This document shows positions 16,276 through 24,209 of a stretch of 46,615 nt of DNA, piece by piece; the first letter of the stretch is position 1, and every line of letters begins with the position of its first letter. Where the stretch lies: contig CBDUQI010000016.1 of the NCBI GenBank assembly GCA_965369325.1, positions 1-46,615 on the forward strand. Direction: 5' to 3'. Source of the stretch: CBDUQI01 sp965369325 (GTDB lineage Bacteria > Pseudomonadota > Gammaproteobacteria > Steroidobacterales > JBCBZW01). The notes below the pieces were generated by a model. The model saw only the letters and a program-made list of their open reading frames with translations, had not been told where the DNA came from and made no database searches. A program made the position numbers and the translations under genes.

Positions 16276-18996
16276 TCAGCCTGAGGCGGCAAGCTGATCG
16301 GCAAGACGCTCAAGCAGCGCGCTGCGCAGCCGAGTGCGTTGGTGATCGGTTAGCGGCTGACTATCGGCACTGGTGAGATAGAACATATCCTCAGCACGTT
16401 CACCCAGTGTGGTGATGCGCGCGGTGTGCAACAGGATGTCCGCGTCGTTCAGTACCTGCGCGACATCATAAACAAGGCCTGGGCGGTCGCGCGCGACCAG
16501 TTCCATAATCGTGCGCTGGTTTTGCCCGTCGTCCAGAAAGCTGATTTCGGTGGCAGTGGCAAACATGCGCACCTGGCGCGAGGCCTTACGGGTCACCCGC
16601 GTTTGCTTATCGCTGGCGAGTGCATCGCGCAACGCTTCGCGCAGCTGCGCCAGGCGGGTTGCATCGGTGATCAGTCCGCCGTCAGCCTCCAGTACCATGT
16701 AGGAATCGAGGCTGCGACCGCTTTCCAGCCGGCTGATGCGTGCATCTAATACGCTAAGCCCAAGCTCATCCATTACGGCGGTGCAACGTGCCAGGTTGTC
16801 TGCCGCGTAAGGGGTAAACACGAACACCGAGGTGCCGCCCCGTGCATCGTCCCGGCGCACTGCCACCAGGGTTTGACCCGTTGTCTCGTCCGACATATCC
16901 ACATCACTCAGCAGGTGGGTGTGCCAGGCGACTTCGCCGTCGCCGTGACGTAGGAAGTACTCATCGTCCAAGTGCTTCCACACATCATCCACGGTGGTGC
17001 TGTCGATGCCGCGCTCGCTCAACTCGCGCCGCGCACCAATCTGAGTGCCTTCGATTAGTTGCTCACGATCCACCGGCTTGGTCAGCCCGCGGCGGAAGGT
17101 TTGTCGCGTGAGCTGGTACAGCTCGGTAAACAATGAGGCTTTCCAGGAGTTCCACAGCTCGGGGTTGGTCGCACGCACATCCGCCACGGTCAGCACGTAC
17201 AGATAATCCAAATGGGTCTGGTCCTGGATGATACGTGCGAATTCATTCAGTACCTGCGGGTCGGAGATGTCTTTTTTCTGTGCCGTGACTGACAGCAGCA
17301 GATGGTGGCGGACCAGCCAGGCGACCAAGCGCGCATCGTACGGGCTTAAGCCCTGTTCCAAACAAAAGGCTTCCGCATCCACTGCACCCAGTTCTGAATG
17401 ATCGCCGCCACGCCCTTTGGCGATGTCGTGAAACAGGGCGCCCAGATACGCCACCTCGGGTTTGGGCAGCGCCTGCATAATCTCGCTGCAGTACGGATAC
17501 TCATGGTCAAAGCGGGTGAGCGCAAAGCGCCGGATGTTGTTCACCACAAACAGCGTGTGCTCATCCACCGTGTAGGTGTGGAACAGGTCGTACTGCATGC
17601 GCCCGACGATGCGTCCGAAGGAGGGAATGTACAGGCCCAGAACGCCGTAACGGTTCATCCGGCGCAGTTCATGCACCACGCCAACCGGCGCTCGGAGCAT
17701 TTGCAGAAACATGCGGTGGTTGCGCGGGTTTTGGCGGAACTCTTCATCAATCAAGTGCAGGCTGCTGCGCACCAGCCGGATAGTGCCGGCGCTGACGCCG
17801 CGCAGGTGTTGGTGATCCTGCATCACCACAAATAGCTCCAACAAGGTGGACGGGTCGCGGGCAAACACATCCTCATCCCGTACCGCCAGATACTTGCGCT
17901 GGATGTGGAAGCGCTCGTTAATCACGGTGGGGGCCTGATCGCGGCGCTCGGTGACCGCCTCGCGCAGCAGTTGCAGCAGCATTTCGTTGAGTCGGCTGAG
18001 CGCCTGCACTGTGCGATAGTAGCGCTGCATGAATTGCTCGACCGCCAGCGTGTAGCTGGCATCCTCATAACCGAACATGCGCGCCAGTTTGAGCTGGGAG
18101 TCGAACAACAGGCGGTCTTCGCGGCGCCCAGCCAACAGGTGTAGTCCAAAGCGCACGCGCCACAGAAACCGCTGACCCTGCAGCAGACTCTGGTATTCAG
18201 GGCTCGTCAGGAAGCCTTGCTCAACCAGTTCCGCCAGTGAGCGGGTAGAGAACTGTCGTTGGGTGACCCAGGCGATGGTTTGAATATCGCGCAGCCCGCC
18301 CGGACTGCCTTTGACGTTGGGCTCCAGGTTGTATGCCGTGTCGTGATAGCGATGATGTCGCCGCACTTGCTCCTCAACCTTGGCTTCGAAGAAGGCGGCC
18401 ACCGGCCACATGCGCTCGGGGCTGATGACCTCGCTCAGTTGCTCGCACAACGCCGGTGGCCCGCACAGCCGGCGTGCCTCCATCAATGCGGTGGTGACGG
18501 TGATGTCGGCTTTGGCTTCGCGCTGGCAATCGGCGAGGGTGCGAATGCTATGGCCGATCTCCAGGCCGATATCCCATAAGCAGGTGATGAACTGGCTGAG
18601 TGCCTCTTTCACCGGCTCCGGATCGAAGCCGTTGGGCATCAGAATCATCAGATCAACATCGGACGCCGGCAGCAGTTCGCCTCGCCCGTAGCCACCTACG
18701 GCCATCAGGCTTAGCGGATCGCCGTGGACTCCCAGCTTGTGTCGCCAGGCGCGGATCAGCAGAGCGTCGATCAGCCGTGCGCGCTCGCGCACCAGCACCT
18801 CAACCCGCTCCTGGGCCTCGAACCGCTTGGCCAGCAGCGCATCCCCTTTGCCCAGCAGCGTCTGGAACAGTGCCAGCGGTGCACTGCCCTGTGCCAGCGC
18901 GTGATCCAAACTGCGCAGCGGCAGCCAGGGTTTTTCGGGGAGTGGGCCCTGTGGGGCCGTCAGGTTGGGCTCGTCCGCACTTTCGGCAATGCTCAT
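16276..18996 (-). CDS. glnD: Bifunctional [protein-PII] uridylyltransferase/uridylyl-removing enzyme
   Basis: Primary nitrogen sensor: it uridylylates PII proteins when glutamine is low and removes UMP when glutamine is high. The 906 residues comprise a nucleotidyltransferase domain with GGYGRGELLPASDVD (about 101-115; DVD is the catalytic Asp pair), a helical linker, an HD phosphohydrolase with ALFHDIAKGRGGDHS near residue 520, and two C-terminal ACT domains (about 700-780 and 815-895) that bind glutamine. ATG 18996 overlaps the map stop by 4 bp (ATGA), implying translational coupling with map. Domain set and length are typical of a full, active enzyme. No glnB is in view. Confidence 0.97.
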   Translation of the reverse strand: MSIAESADEPNLTAPQGPLPEKPWLPLRSLDHALAQGSAPLALFQTLLGKGDALLAKRFEAQERVEVLVRERARLIDALLIRAWRHKLGVHGDPLSLMAVGGYGRGELLPASDVDLMILMPNGFDPEPVKEALSQFITCLWDIGLEIGHSIRTLADCQREAKADITVTTALMEARRLCGPPALCEQLSEVISPERMWPVAAFFEAKVEEQVRRHHRYHDTAYNLEPNVKGSPGGLRDIQTIAWVTQRQFSTRSLAELVEQGFLTSPEYQSLLQGQRFLWRVRFGLHLLAGRREDRLLFDSQLKLARMFGYEDASYTLAVEQFMQRYYRTVQALSRLNEMLLQLLREAVTERRDQAPTVINERFHIQRKYLAVRDEDVFARDPSTLLELFVVMQDHQHLRGVSAGTIRLVRSSLHLIDEEFRQNPRNHRMFLQMLRAPVGVVHELRRMNRYGVLGLYIPSFGRIVGRMQYDLFHTYTVDEHTLFVVNNIRRFALTRFDHEYPYCSEIMQALPKPEVAYLGALFHDIAKGRGGDHSELGAVDAEAFCLEQGLSPYDARLVAWLVRHHLLLSVTAQKKDISDPQVLNEFARIIQDQTHLDYLYVLTVADVRATNPELWNSWKASLFTELYQLTRQTFRRGLTKPVDREQLIEGTQIGARRELSERGIDSTTVDDVWKHLDDEYFLRHGDGEVAWHTHLLSDVDMSDETTGQTLVAVRRDDARGGTSVFVFTPYAADNLARCTAVMDELGLSVLDARISRLESGRSLDSYMVLEADGGLITDATRLAQLREALRDALASDKQTRVTRKASRQVRMFATATEISFLDDGQNQRTIMELVARDRPGLVYDVAQVLNDADILLHTARITTLGERAEDMFYLTSADSQPLTDHQRTRLRSALLERLADQLAASG

Positions 18997-19760
18997 ATCT
19001 CGCCGCTTGCACCCAGCGTCAGCACCTCAAACCCGGTCTCGGTGACCAGGATGGTATGTTCCCACTGCGCTGAGAGGGAGTGATCTTTGGTCACGACTGT
19101 CCATTCATCAGGCAGCAGCCGCACGTGACGCTTGCCCACGTTGACCATCGGTTCGATGGTAAAGGTCATGCCTGGCTCCAGGCGCAGGCCAGAGCCGGCA
19201 CGCCCGTAATGCAGCACCTGCGGGTCCTCATGGAAGCCGCGACCAATACCGTGGCCGCAGTACTCGCGAACCACGGAGTAGTTATTGCTCTCGACATGGG
19301 TTTGGATAATGTGGCCGATGTCGCCCAGGGTGGTACCCGGGCGCACAGCCTCGATGCCCATGCGCATGCCCTCGTGAGCCACCCGCGCCACCCGCTCAGC
19401 CAGCACGCTGGGTTTGCCAACGAAGAACATGCGGCTGGTATCGCCGTGGTAATGGTCCTTAATCACGGTGATATCGATATTGATCAGGTCGCCCGCTTTC
19501 AGTTTGCGAGGCCCCGGTATGCCGTGGCAGACCACGTGGTTCACGGAAGTGCAGATGGATTTGGGGAAACCACGGTAGTTGAGCGGTGCGGGCACCGCCT
19601 CCTGCGTCTGCACGATGTAGGTGTGGCAGATTCTGTCAAGTTCTTCCGTGCTAATGCCGGGGACTACATGTTCGCCAATCATATCAAGCACTTGGGCAGC
19701 CAATCGGCCAGCAGCGCGCATACGATCCTGCTCTTCAGGGGTTTTGATTGAAACAGCCAT
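18993..19760 (-). CDS. map: Methionine aminopeptidase type I
   Basis: Removes the N-terminal Met from nascent proteins when the second residue is small. The 255-residue pita-bread fold carries the five metal ligands in order: Asp in NIDITV, Asp in HGDTSRMF, His in GHGIGRGFHE, Glu in FTIEPMV and Glu in QWEHTILV. The His in VCHGIPG is the substrate-contact residue. It lacks an N-terminal zinc-finger extension, as expected for bacterial type Ia. It is divergent from rpsB, with a 12-bp AT palindrome directly before the ATG, and leads the map-glnD-dapC-dapD-dapE strand. Confidence 0.98.
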   Translation of the reverse strand: MAVSIKTPEEQDRMRAAGRLAAQVLDMIGEHVVPGISTEELDRICHTYIVQTQEAVPAPLNYRGFPKSICTSVNHVVCHGIPGPRKLKAGDLINIDITVIKDHYHGDTSRMFFVGKPSVLAERVARVAHEGMRMGIEAVRPGTTLGDIGHIIQTHVESNNYSVVREYCGHGIGRGFHEDPQVLHYGRAGSGLRLEPGMTFTIEPMVNVGKRHVRLLPDEWTVVTKDHSLSAQWEHTILVTETGFEVLTLGASGEI

Positions 19761-19772
19761 ACTTATATAAGT
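19761..19772. promoter_or_regulatory. AT-rich palindrome directly upstream of map
   Basis: ACTTATATAAGT is a perfect 12-bp palindrome abutting the map start codon. It contains TTATAT, but a promoter using it would start transcription at about the ATG. I found no good -35 for map in this divergent region, so the palindrome could be a regulator site or chance. Confidence 0.3.
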
Positions 19773-19791
19773 TTACCGGGGACAGGGAGGA

Positions 19792-19821
19792 TTGGTCGGG
19801 ACAAGTTTTTTATGATATAAA
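19792..19821 (+). promoter_or_regulatory. rpsB promoter with GC-rich discriminator
   Basis: TTGGTC (19792-19797), an 18-bp spacer and TATAAA (19816-19821) form a plausible sigma-70 promoter. GCGCGCGC directly follows the -10; a GC-rich discriminator is the mark of stringently controlled (ppGpp/DksA-inhibited) translation promoters. AAAGCGCGCGCTTT (19819-19832) is also a perfect palindrome followed by a T run. Start near 19828 would give a leader of about 168 nt. Confidence 0.55.
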
Positions 19822-19903
19822 GCGCGCGCTTTTTTAGCAAAACTCAAGTTGTTCGCCCGCATCAGATAATACCGATCGGGAATGCCGAGCAGCAAATCCG
19901 CAC

Positions 19904-19995
19904 ATGTACCGTCACACTCGGCGGGGTGCTCCTTCGGCAGATGCCGCTGGGGTTGTCGAGTGGGGTACATGGAGGTCTAACCCTTTGGAGACAAC
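19904..19995 (+). ncRNA. rpsB mRNA leader (S2 autoregulatory-type structure)
   Basis: The leader folds into a long interrupted hairpin: ATGTACC (19904-19910) with GGTACAT (19964-19970), CACTCG (19915-19920) with CGAGTG (19957-19962), and inner GCGG (19921-19924) with CCGC (19944-19947). GGGTT (19950-19954) in the folded region can pair with AACCC (19979-19983) downstream, a pseudoknot-like contact. GTTGTC (19952-19957) can instead pair with GACAAC (19990-19995), right at the start codon. Gammaproteobacterial rpsB leaders are known S2-binding autoregulatory elements with a conserved TGGAGG-AACCC end, which this resembles. S2 binding here is inferred. Confidence 0.65.
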
Positions 19996-21033
19996 ATGAC
20001 TAATCCTTCCATGCGCCAGATGCTGGAGGCCGGGGTTCATTTCGGGCATCAAACCCGTTACTGGAACCCCAAGATGGCTCCTTTCATCTTCGGCGAACGC
20101 AACAAAATCCATATTATCAATCTTGAACAGACGGTTCCGCTGTACACCAGCGCGGTCGGCTTTGTTAAGAACACTGTGGCTAACGGCGGCAATATCCTTT
20201 TTGTCGGCACCAAACGTGCCGCGCGGGAAGCCATTCGCCGTGAAGCAGCCCGATGTGAAATGCCGTTTGTCAGTTACCGCTGGCTGGGTGGCATGCTCAC
20301 CAACTTCAAAACCGTGCGCCAGTCTATCCGTCGGCTGACGGATCTGGAAGCCAAGTCTGAAGATGGCACCTTTGATCGGTTGGCCAAGAAAGAAGTGCTG
20401 CGTCTGCGGCGTGAGATGGAGAAGCTAGAACGCAGCCTGGGCGGCATTAAGGATATGCCTGGTTTGCCGGCGGCCCTGTTCATCGTGGACGTTGGGCACG
20501 AGGAAATCGCGCTAAAAGAGGCGCGTAAGCTAGGCATTCCTGTGGTTGCGGTGGTGGATACCAACTGCTCGCCAGAGAACGTCGACTTTCCGGTCCCGGG
20601 CAATGACGATGCGATGCGCGCGATTGAACTGTACTCGGCAGGTATTGCCGATGCGGTGATTGACGGGCGTCAGTCGGTGCCTGAGCTGGTGCTGGGCGAG
20701 GATGAATTTGTCGAATTGGACGAAGAGGGCAAGCCGCGGCGCAAGACCGCCAAGGCGGGTCGCGGTCGTCGCGACAATACCAAAGGGCGTAAGCGCTCTA
20801 CCGCCAAAAAGGTTGCACCTGAACGCTCCGAAGCGGCTGCCGTAAAGGCTGAGAAGCCCGCACCGGCGGCTGATACTGCGGCGGAACCGGCGGCTGACGC
20901 CGCACCGGCTGCTGATACCCCGGCTGAACCGGTTGCTGCTGCTGCGCCGGCGGCTGATACCCCGGCTGAGCCGGCTGCTGTCCAGGCGAGCCCGAAGGAA
21001 GTCCCCGCAGACGATAAACCGGCGGGTGCTTGA
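19996..21033 (+). CDS. rpsB: 30S ribosomal protein S2 with repetitive C-terminal tail
   Basis: Ribosomal protein S2, needed for late small-subunit assembly and S1 docking. Residues 1-240 are a normal S2: MRQMLEAGVHFGHQTRYWNP, YRWLGGMLTNFKT, then IVDVGHEEIALKEARKLGIP. A tail of about 100 residues then follows, beginning with a basic stretch (about 245-275, KPRRKTAKAGRGRR) and continuing as an Ala/Pro/Glu/Asp-rich segment with three 14-residue repeats (see repeat feature). E. coli S2 has 241 residues, so the protein is much longer than the norm. ATG 19996 has GGAG five nt upstream. The leader probably mediates S2 feedback on rpsB-tsf. Confidence 0.98.
   Translation: MTNPSMRQMLEAGVHFGHQTRYWNPKMAPFIFGERNKIHIINLEQTVPLYTSAVGFVKNTVANGGNILFVGTKRAAREAIRREAARCEMPFVSYRWLGGMLTNFKTVRQSIRRLTDLEAKSEDGTFDRLAKKEVLRLRREMEKLERSLGGIKDMPGLPAALFIVDVGHEEIALKEARKLGIPVVAVVDTNCSPENVDFPVPGNDDAMRAIELYSAGIADAVIDGRQSVPELVLGEDEFVELDEEGKPRRKTAKAGRGRRDNTKGRKRSTAKKVAPERSEAAAVKAEKPAPAADTAAEPAADAAPAADTPAEPVAAAAPAADTPAEPAAVQASPKEVPADDKPAGA
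20860..20985 (+). repeat. Three 42-bp tandem repeats in the rpsB tail
   Basis: Units at 20860-20901, 20902-20943 and 20944-20985 each encode a 14-residue block of the form APAADTxAEPxAxx. Units two and three share the 22-bp region starting at 20911 and 20953 with a single difference. In-frame period means copy number could change by slippage without frameshift. Confidence 0.85.
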
Positions 21034-21050
21034 GTTTGTACGAGTGAAAG

Positions 21051-21078
21051 ACGCCCTGCGCCTCACGGCGCAGGGCGT
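21051..21078 (+). terminator. Long perfect hairpin between rpsB and tsf
   Basis: ACGCCCTGCGCC (21051-21062) pairs perfectly with GGCGCAGGGCGT (21067-21078) around a TCAC loop, a 12-bp GC-rich stem. The sequence after it (TACTGTATG) is not a U-tract, so full termination is unlikely. Partial attenuation would lower EF-Ts relative to S2, as reported between rpsB and tsf in enterobacteria; alternatively it is an mRNA stability element. Confidence 0.6.
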
Positions 21079-21099
21079 TACTGTATGCAGGACTAAGTG

Positions 21100-21972
21100 A
21101 TGAAAATCAGTGCATCGATGGTGAAAGAGCTGCGCGAACGCACCGGCGCAGGCATGATGGAATGCAAAAAGGCCCTGGTCGAGAACGAGGGTGATATGGA
21201 CACGGCGGCGGAGTATCTGCGCAAGCAGGGCATTGCCAAGGCGGATAAGAAAGCTGGCCGGGTGGCCGCCGAGGGCACCATTGCCCTGGCCCGCGATGGC
21301 AACCGTGCCTCGCTGGTGGAAGTGAACTGCGAAACTGACTTCGTGAGTGGCGGTGATGACTTTAAGGCGTTCGCTTCAGGCGTTGCGCAGGCCTCACTGG
21401 GGCTGGGCGGTGATGATCTGGGAGCGCTGATGGACGCCAGTCTGGCTGAGGGCACAGGTATTGAGGAAACCCGTCGTGCGCTGATCGCGCGGATCGGGGA
21501 GAACATCAGCGTGCGCCGTCACGCGAACGTCAACGCGCCTAGCGCTCTTGGCGCCTACCTGCACGGCAGCCGTATCGGTGTACTGGTGGCCTTGGAAGGT
21601 GGCGATGAAACTCTGGCGGGTGACATCGCGATGCACATCGCAGCCATGAAGCCGCAGTACGTCAGCGCCGATGAGGTGCCGGCGGATGTGCTGGCGAAAG
21701 AAAAAGAGATCCTCACCGCGCAAGCGGCAGGCTCCGGCAAGCCGCAGAACATCATTGAGAAGATGGTCGAAGGGCGTATTCGCAAGTACTTGGCGGAGAT
21801 TACCCTGGTCGGCCAGGCCTTCGTGAAAGATGGCGATATCACGGTGGAAAAACTGCTGAGCAAAGCTGGCGCTAAGGTCACTCAGATGGTGCGCATGGAA
21901 GTGGGCGAAGGCATCGAGAAGAAGCAAGAGGACTTCGCGGCCGAGGTCATGTCGCAGGTTAAAGGCGATTAG
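21100..21972 (+). CDS. tsf: Elongation factor Ts
   Basis: Guanine nucleotide exchange factor that recycles EF-Tu-GDP during translation elongation. The 290-residue protein begins with the UBA-like domain (1-55) containing VKELRERTGAGMMECKKAL, followed by the EF-Tu-contacting core motif CETDFVSGGDDF (about 80-92) and the dimerisation region. ATG 21100 is preferred over the adjoining in-frame GTG 21097; AGGA lies upstream. It sits between rpsB and pyrH, 9 bp before pyrH, so tsf and pyrH are co-transcribed. Confidence 0.98.
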   Translation: MKISASMVKELRERTGAGMMECKKALVENEGDMDTAAEYLRKQGIAKADKKAGRVAAEGTIALARDGNRASLVEVNCETDFVSGGDDFKAFASGVAQASLGLGGDDLGALMDASLAEGTGIEETRRALIARIGENISVRRHANVNAPSALGAYLHGSRIGVLVALEGGDETLAGDIAMHIAAMKPQYVSADEVPADVLAKEKEILTAQAAGSGKPQNIIEKMVEGRIRKYLAEITLVGQAFVKDGDITVEKLLSKAGAKVTQMVRMEVGEGIEKKQEDFAAEVMSQVKGD

Positions 21973-21981
21973 GCCGACACC

Positions 21982-22710
21982 ATGAGTGAACCCAAATTGG
22001 CGATCAAACGCATTGTACTCAAGCTCAGCGGCGAGGCGCTGCTGGGGAGTGTGGATTACGGCATTGATCCCAAAGTGCTCAAACGCATCGCGGAGGAAAT
22101 CCGCGATGTGGTCGCACTGGGTGTTGAGGTAGGCGCGGTTATCGGTGGCGGCAATATTTTCCGCGGCGCGGGGTTGGCACGGGCCGGCATGGATCGGGTG
22201 ACCGGTGATCACATGGGCATGCTGGCAACCGTGATTAACGCGCTGGCCATGCAAGATGCGCTGGAAACTGCGGGCGTTTACGCGCGCGTGATGTCAGCGT
22301 TGCAAATCAACGAGGTCTGTGAAGACTACATTCGTCGCCGTGCCATTCGCCATCTGGAGAAAGGCCGCGTGACTATCTTCGCCGCTGGCACGGGCAACCC
22401 GTTTTTTACCACCGATACAGCCGCCAGCCTGCGGGCGATTGAGGTTGGCGCGGATTTGCTGCTCAAAGCTACCAAGGTTGAAGGGGTGTATACCGCCGAT
22501 CCGATGATCGACCCTGACGCGCAGATGTATGACCATCTGACCTATGCGCGCGTATTGCGCGATGATTTGAAGGTTATGGATGCGACTGCCGTAGTCATGT
22601 GCCGCGAAAACAACTTGCCTATCCGGGTGTTCAATCTGCACAATCCGGGGGCGTTGGAGCGCATTGTGCGTGGCGAACTGGTCGGCACCCTGGTGAACAA
22701 CGAGGCGTAA
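21982..22710 (+). CDS. pyrH: Uridylate kinase (UMP kinase)
   Basis: Phosphorylates UMP to UDP, feeding RNA, CTP and UDP-sugar synthesis; hexameric and usually activated by GTP and inhibited by UTP. The 242-residue amino-acid-kinase-fold protein has KLSGEALLG (phosphate loop), GGGNIFRG (UMP and phosphate binding), the GNPFFTTDTAA segment and KVEGVYTADP near the ATP site. Nine bases after tsf and 32 before frr, in the conserved rpsB-tsf-pyrH-frr order. Together with pyrG at 40.6 kb it covers the UMP-to-CTP arm except for nucleoside diphosphate kinase. Confidence 0.98.
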   Translation: MSEPKLAIKRIVLKLSGEALLGSVDYGIDPKVLKRIAEEIRDVVALGVEVGAVIGGGNIFRGAGLARAGMDRVTGDHMGMLATVINALAMQDALETAGVYARVMSALQINEVCEDYIRRRAIRHLEKGRVTIFAAGTGNPFFTTDTAASLRAIEVGADLLLKATKVEGVYTADPMIDPDAQMYDHLTYARVLRDDLKVMDATAVVMCRENNLPIRVFNLHNPGALERIVRGELVGTLVNNEA

Positions 22711-22742
22711 TCCGGCCGCACAGCGGTTACTCGGAGTTAGAT

Positions 22743-23300
22743 ATGATCGATGAGATCCAACAAGATGCTGATCTGCGTATGGGCAAGAGTGTCGATGCGC
22801 TGCGTAACGATTTAAAGAAATTGCGTACTGGCCGGGCACATACCAGTCTGTTGGATCATCTGCGCGTGGATTATTACGGGCAGATGGTGCCGCTCAGCCA
22901 GTGTGCCAATATTTCAGTGTCCGACGCGCGTACGTTGACGGTGACGCCGTGGGAGAAGAACCTGGTGTCGGTCATCGAGAAGGCCATCATCAATTCTGAC
23001 CTGGGCCTGAATCCCTCCTCTGCCGGTACCGTTATCCGCGTGCCGCTGCCACCGCTGACCGAGGAACGTCGTAAAGAGATGACCCGCCTGGTTCGCCAGG
23101 AGGCGGAGCAAGGCCGTATAGGGGTGAGAGCTGTGCGGCGTGATGCCATCCAGGATGTAAAGGCGTTGCTGAAAGAAAAAGAGATCACCGAGGACGAAGA
23201 GCGACATGCCGAAGAGCAGATTCAGAAGCTGACAGACAAGCACGTCGCCGCGATTGATGTCGTCCTTGCGGACAAAGAATCTGAACTGATGGATTTTTGA
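22743..23300 (+). CDS. frr: Ribosome recycling factor
   Basis: Splits post-termination ribosomes together with EF-G. The protein has 185 residues, the exact family length, with the three-helix bundle of domain I interrupted by domain II. Conserved features are LRTGRAHTSLLDHLRVDYYG, the VTPWEK segment, and LPPLTEERRKEM with the downstream VRRDAI. ATG 22743 has CGGAG before it; the frame is open upstream inside pyrH but that part is not homologous. A 141-bp gap follows, containing small GC-rich stems (for example CGGGG-TTA-CCCCG) but no obvious promoter. Confidence 0.98.
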   Translation: MIDEIQQDADLRMGKSVDALRNDLKKLRTGRAHTSLLDHLRVDYYGQMVPLSQCANISVSDARTLTVTPWEKNLVSVIEKAIINSDLGLNPSSAGTVIRVPLPPLTEERRKEMTRLVRQEAEQGRIGVRAVRRDAIQDVKALLKEKEITEDEERHAEEQIQKLTDKHVAAIDVVLADKESELMDF

Positions 23301-23441
23301 GGTTCGACGGTTGAGGCAGACGAAAGGCGCGAAGCCGGTGGTAAACGGGCGCGTGCGGGGTTACCCCGTTAGCGAGCCGATATCCGCTGCGGCGCGCAGC
23401 AAGGCGGCATTGCGCAGCAGCGCCGTTGCTGGGGGGATTGA

Positions 23442-24203
23442 ATGAGTAGTAGCGCCGACATCGTGAACCCAGGCCGGGCCGTGAGCGAGCGCCCCAGGCA
23501 CATCGCGATTGTCATGGATGGTAATGGGCGTTGGGCCACACGACGTGGCAAGGCCCGCAGTGCCGGGCATCGCGCGGGTGTCAAAGCGGCACGACGTTGC
23601 GTGGAGCTGGCGATGGAAGCCGGGATTGAGTATCTCACCCTGTTTGCATTCAGCAGCGAGAATTGGAACCGTCCCCGGCGCGAGGTCGGCTTGCTGATGG
23701 ACCTGTTTGTGGAAGCACTTCAGCGCGAAGTCAGCGATTTGCACAGCCGCGATATCCGTTTGAAGTTCATCGGCGACCGATCCTCGCTCAGCGATAAGCT
23801 ACAGCGGATGATGGGTGAGGGCGAGGCGCTGACAATCAACAATACGGCGATGACCGTAGTGCTTGCGGTCTCCTTCGGCGGACGTTGGGACATCGCTCAG
23901 GCCGCGCGCAGTATTGCCGAGGCCGCGATTGCCGGGCGACTGGCGCCGCAGGACGTCGACGACGCACTGGTGCGTCAGCATCTCTCACTGGGCGATTTGC
24001 CTGATCCGGACCTTTTTATTCGCACGGGTGGGGAGCGGCGCATTAGTAACTTCATGCTGTGGGACTTGGCCTACACAGAATTGTATTTCTCCGACGTGCT
24101 GTGGCCGGATTTCGACACAGATACACTCGAGCATGCGATCTCCTTTTTTGCCGGCCGGGAACGCCGTTTTGGCCGCACCACCGCGCAACTCGAGAACCCC
24201 TAG
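23442..24203 (+). CDS. uppS: Undecaprenyl diphosphate synthase
   Basis: Cis-prenyltransferase that adds eight isopentenyl units to farnesyl diphosphate, giving the C55 carrier for peptidoglycan and O-antigen. In 253 residues it shows IVMDGNGRWA with catalytic Asp26, FAFSSENWNRP, IRTGGERRISNFMLW and the C-terminal FFAGRERRFG. ATG 23442 follows GGGGGG. It consumes isopentenyl diphosphate, so the organism must have an isoprenoid pathway even though dxr, ispD and ispF are missing from their usual places in this window. It lies 6 bp before cdsA. Confidence 0.97.
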   Translation: MSSSADIVNPGRAVSERPRHIAIVMDGNGRWATRRGKARSAGHRAGVKAARRCVELAMEAGIEYLTLFAFSSENWNRPRREVGLLMDLFVEALQREVSDLHSRDIRLKFIGDRSSLSDKLQRMMGEGEALTINNTAMTVVLAVSFGGRWDIAQAARSIAEAAIAGRLAPQDVDDALVRQHLSLGDLPDPDLFIRTGGERRISNFMLWDLAYTELYFSDVLWPDFDTDTLEHAISFFAGRERRFGRTTAQLENP

Positions 24204-24209
24204 CGCCTC

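Noticed and set aside
19819..19832. AAAGCGCGCGCTTT palindrome plus T run as a terminator
   Set aside because: It falls at the expected start of rpsB transcription, and its hairpin would be only about five pairs; the discriminator explanation is better.
21394..22254. 286-codon minus-strand open frame across tsf and pyrH
   Set aside because: Antisense shadow of two certain genes; composition (His/Gln/Arg-rich) has no family resemblance and no ribosome site.
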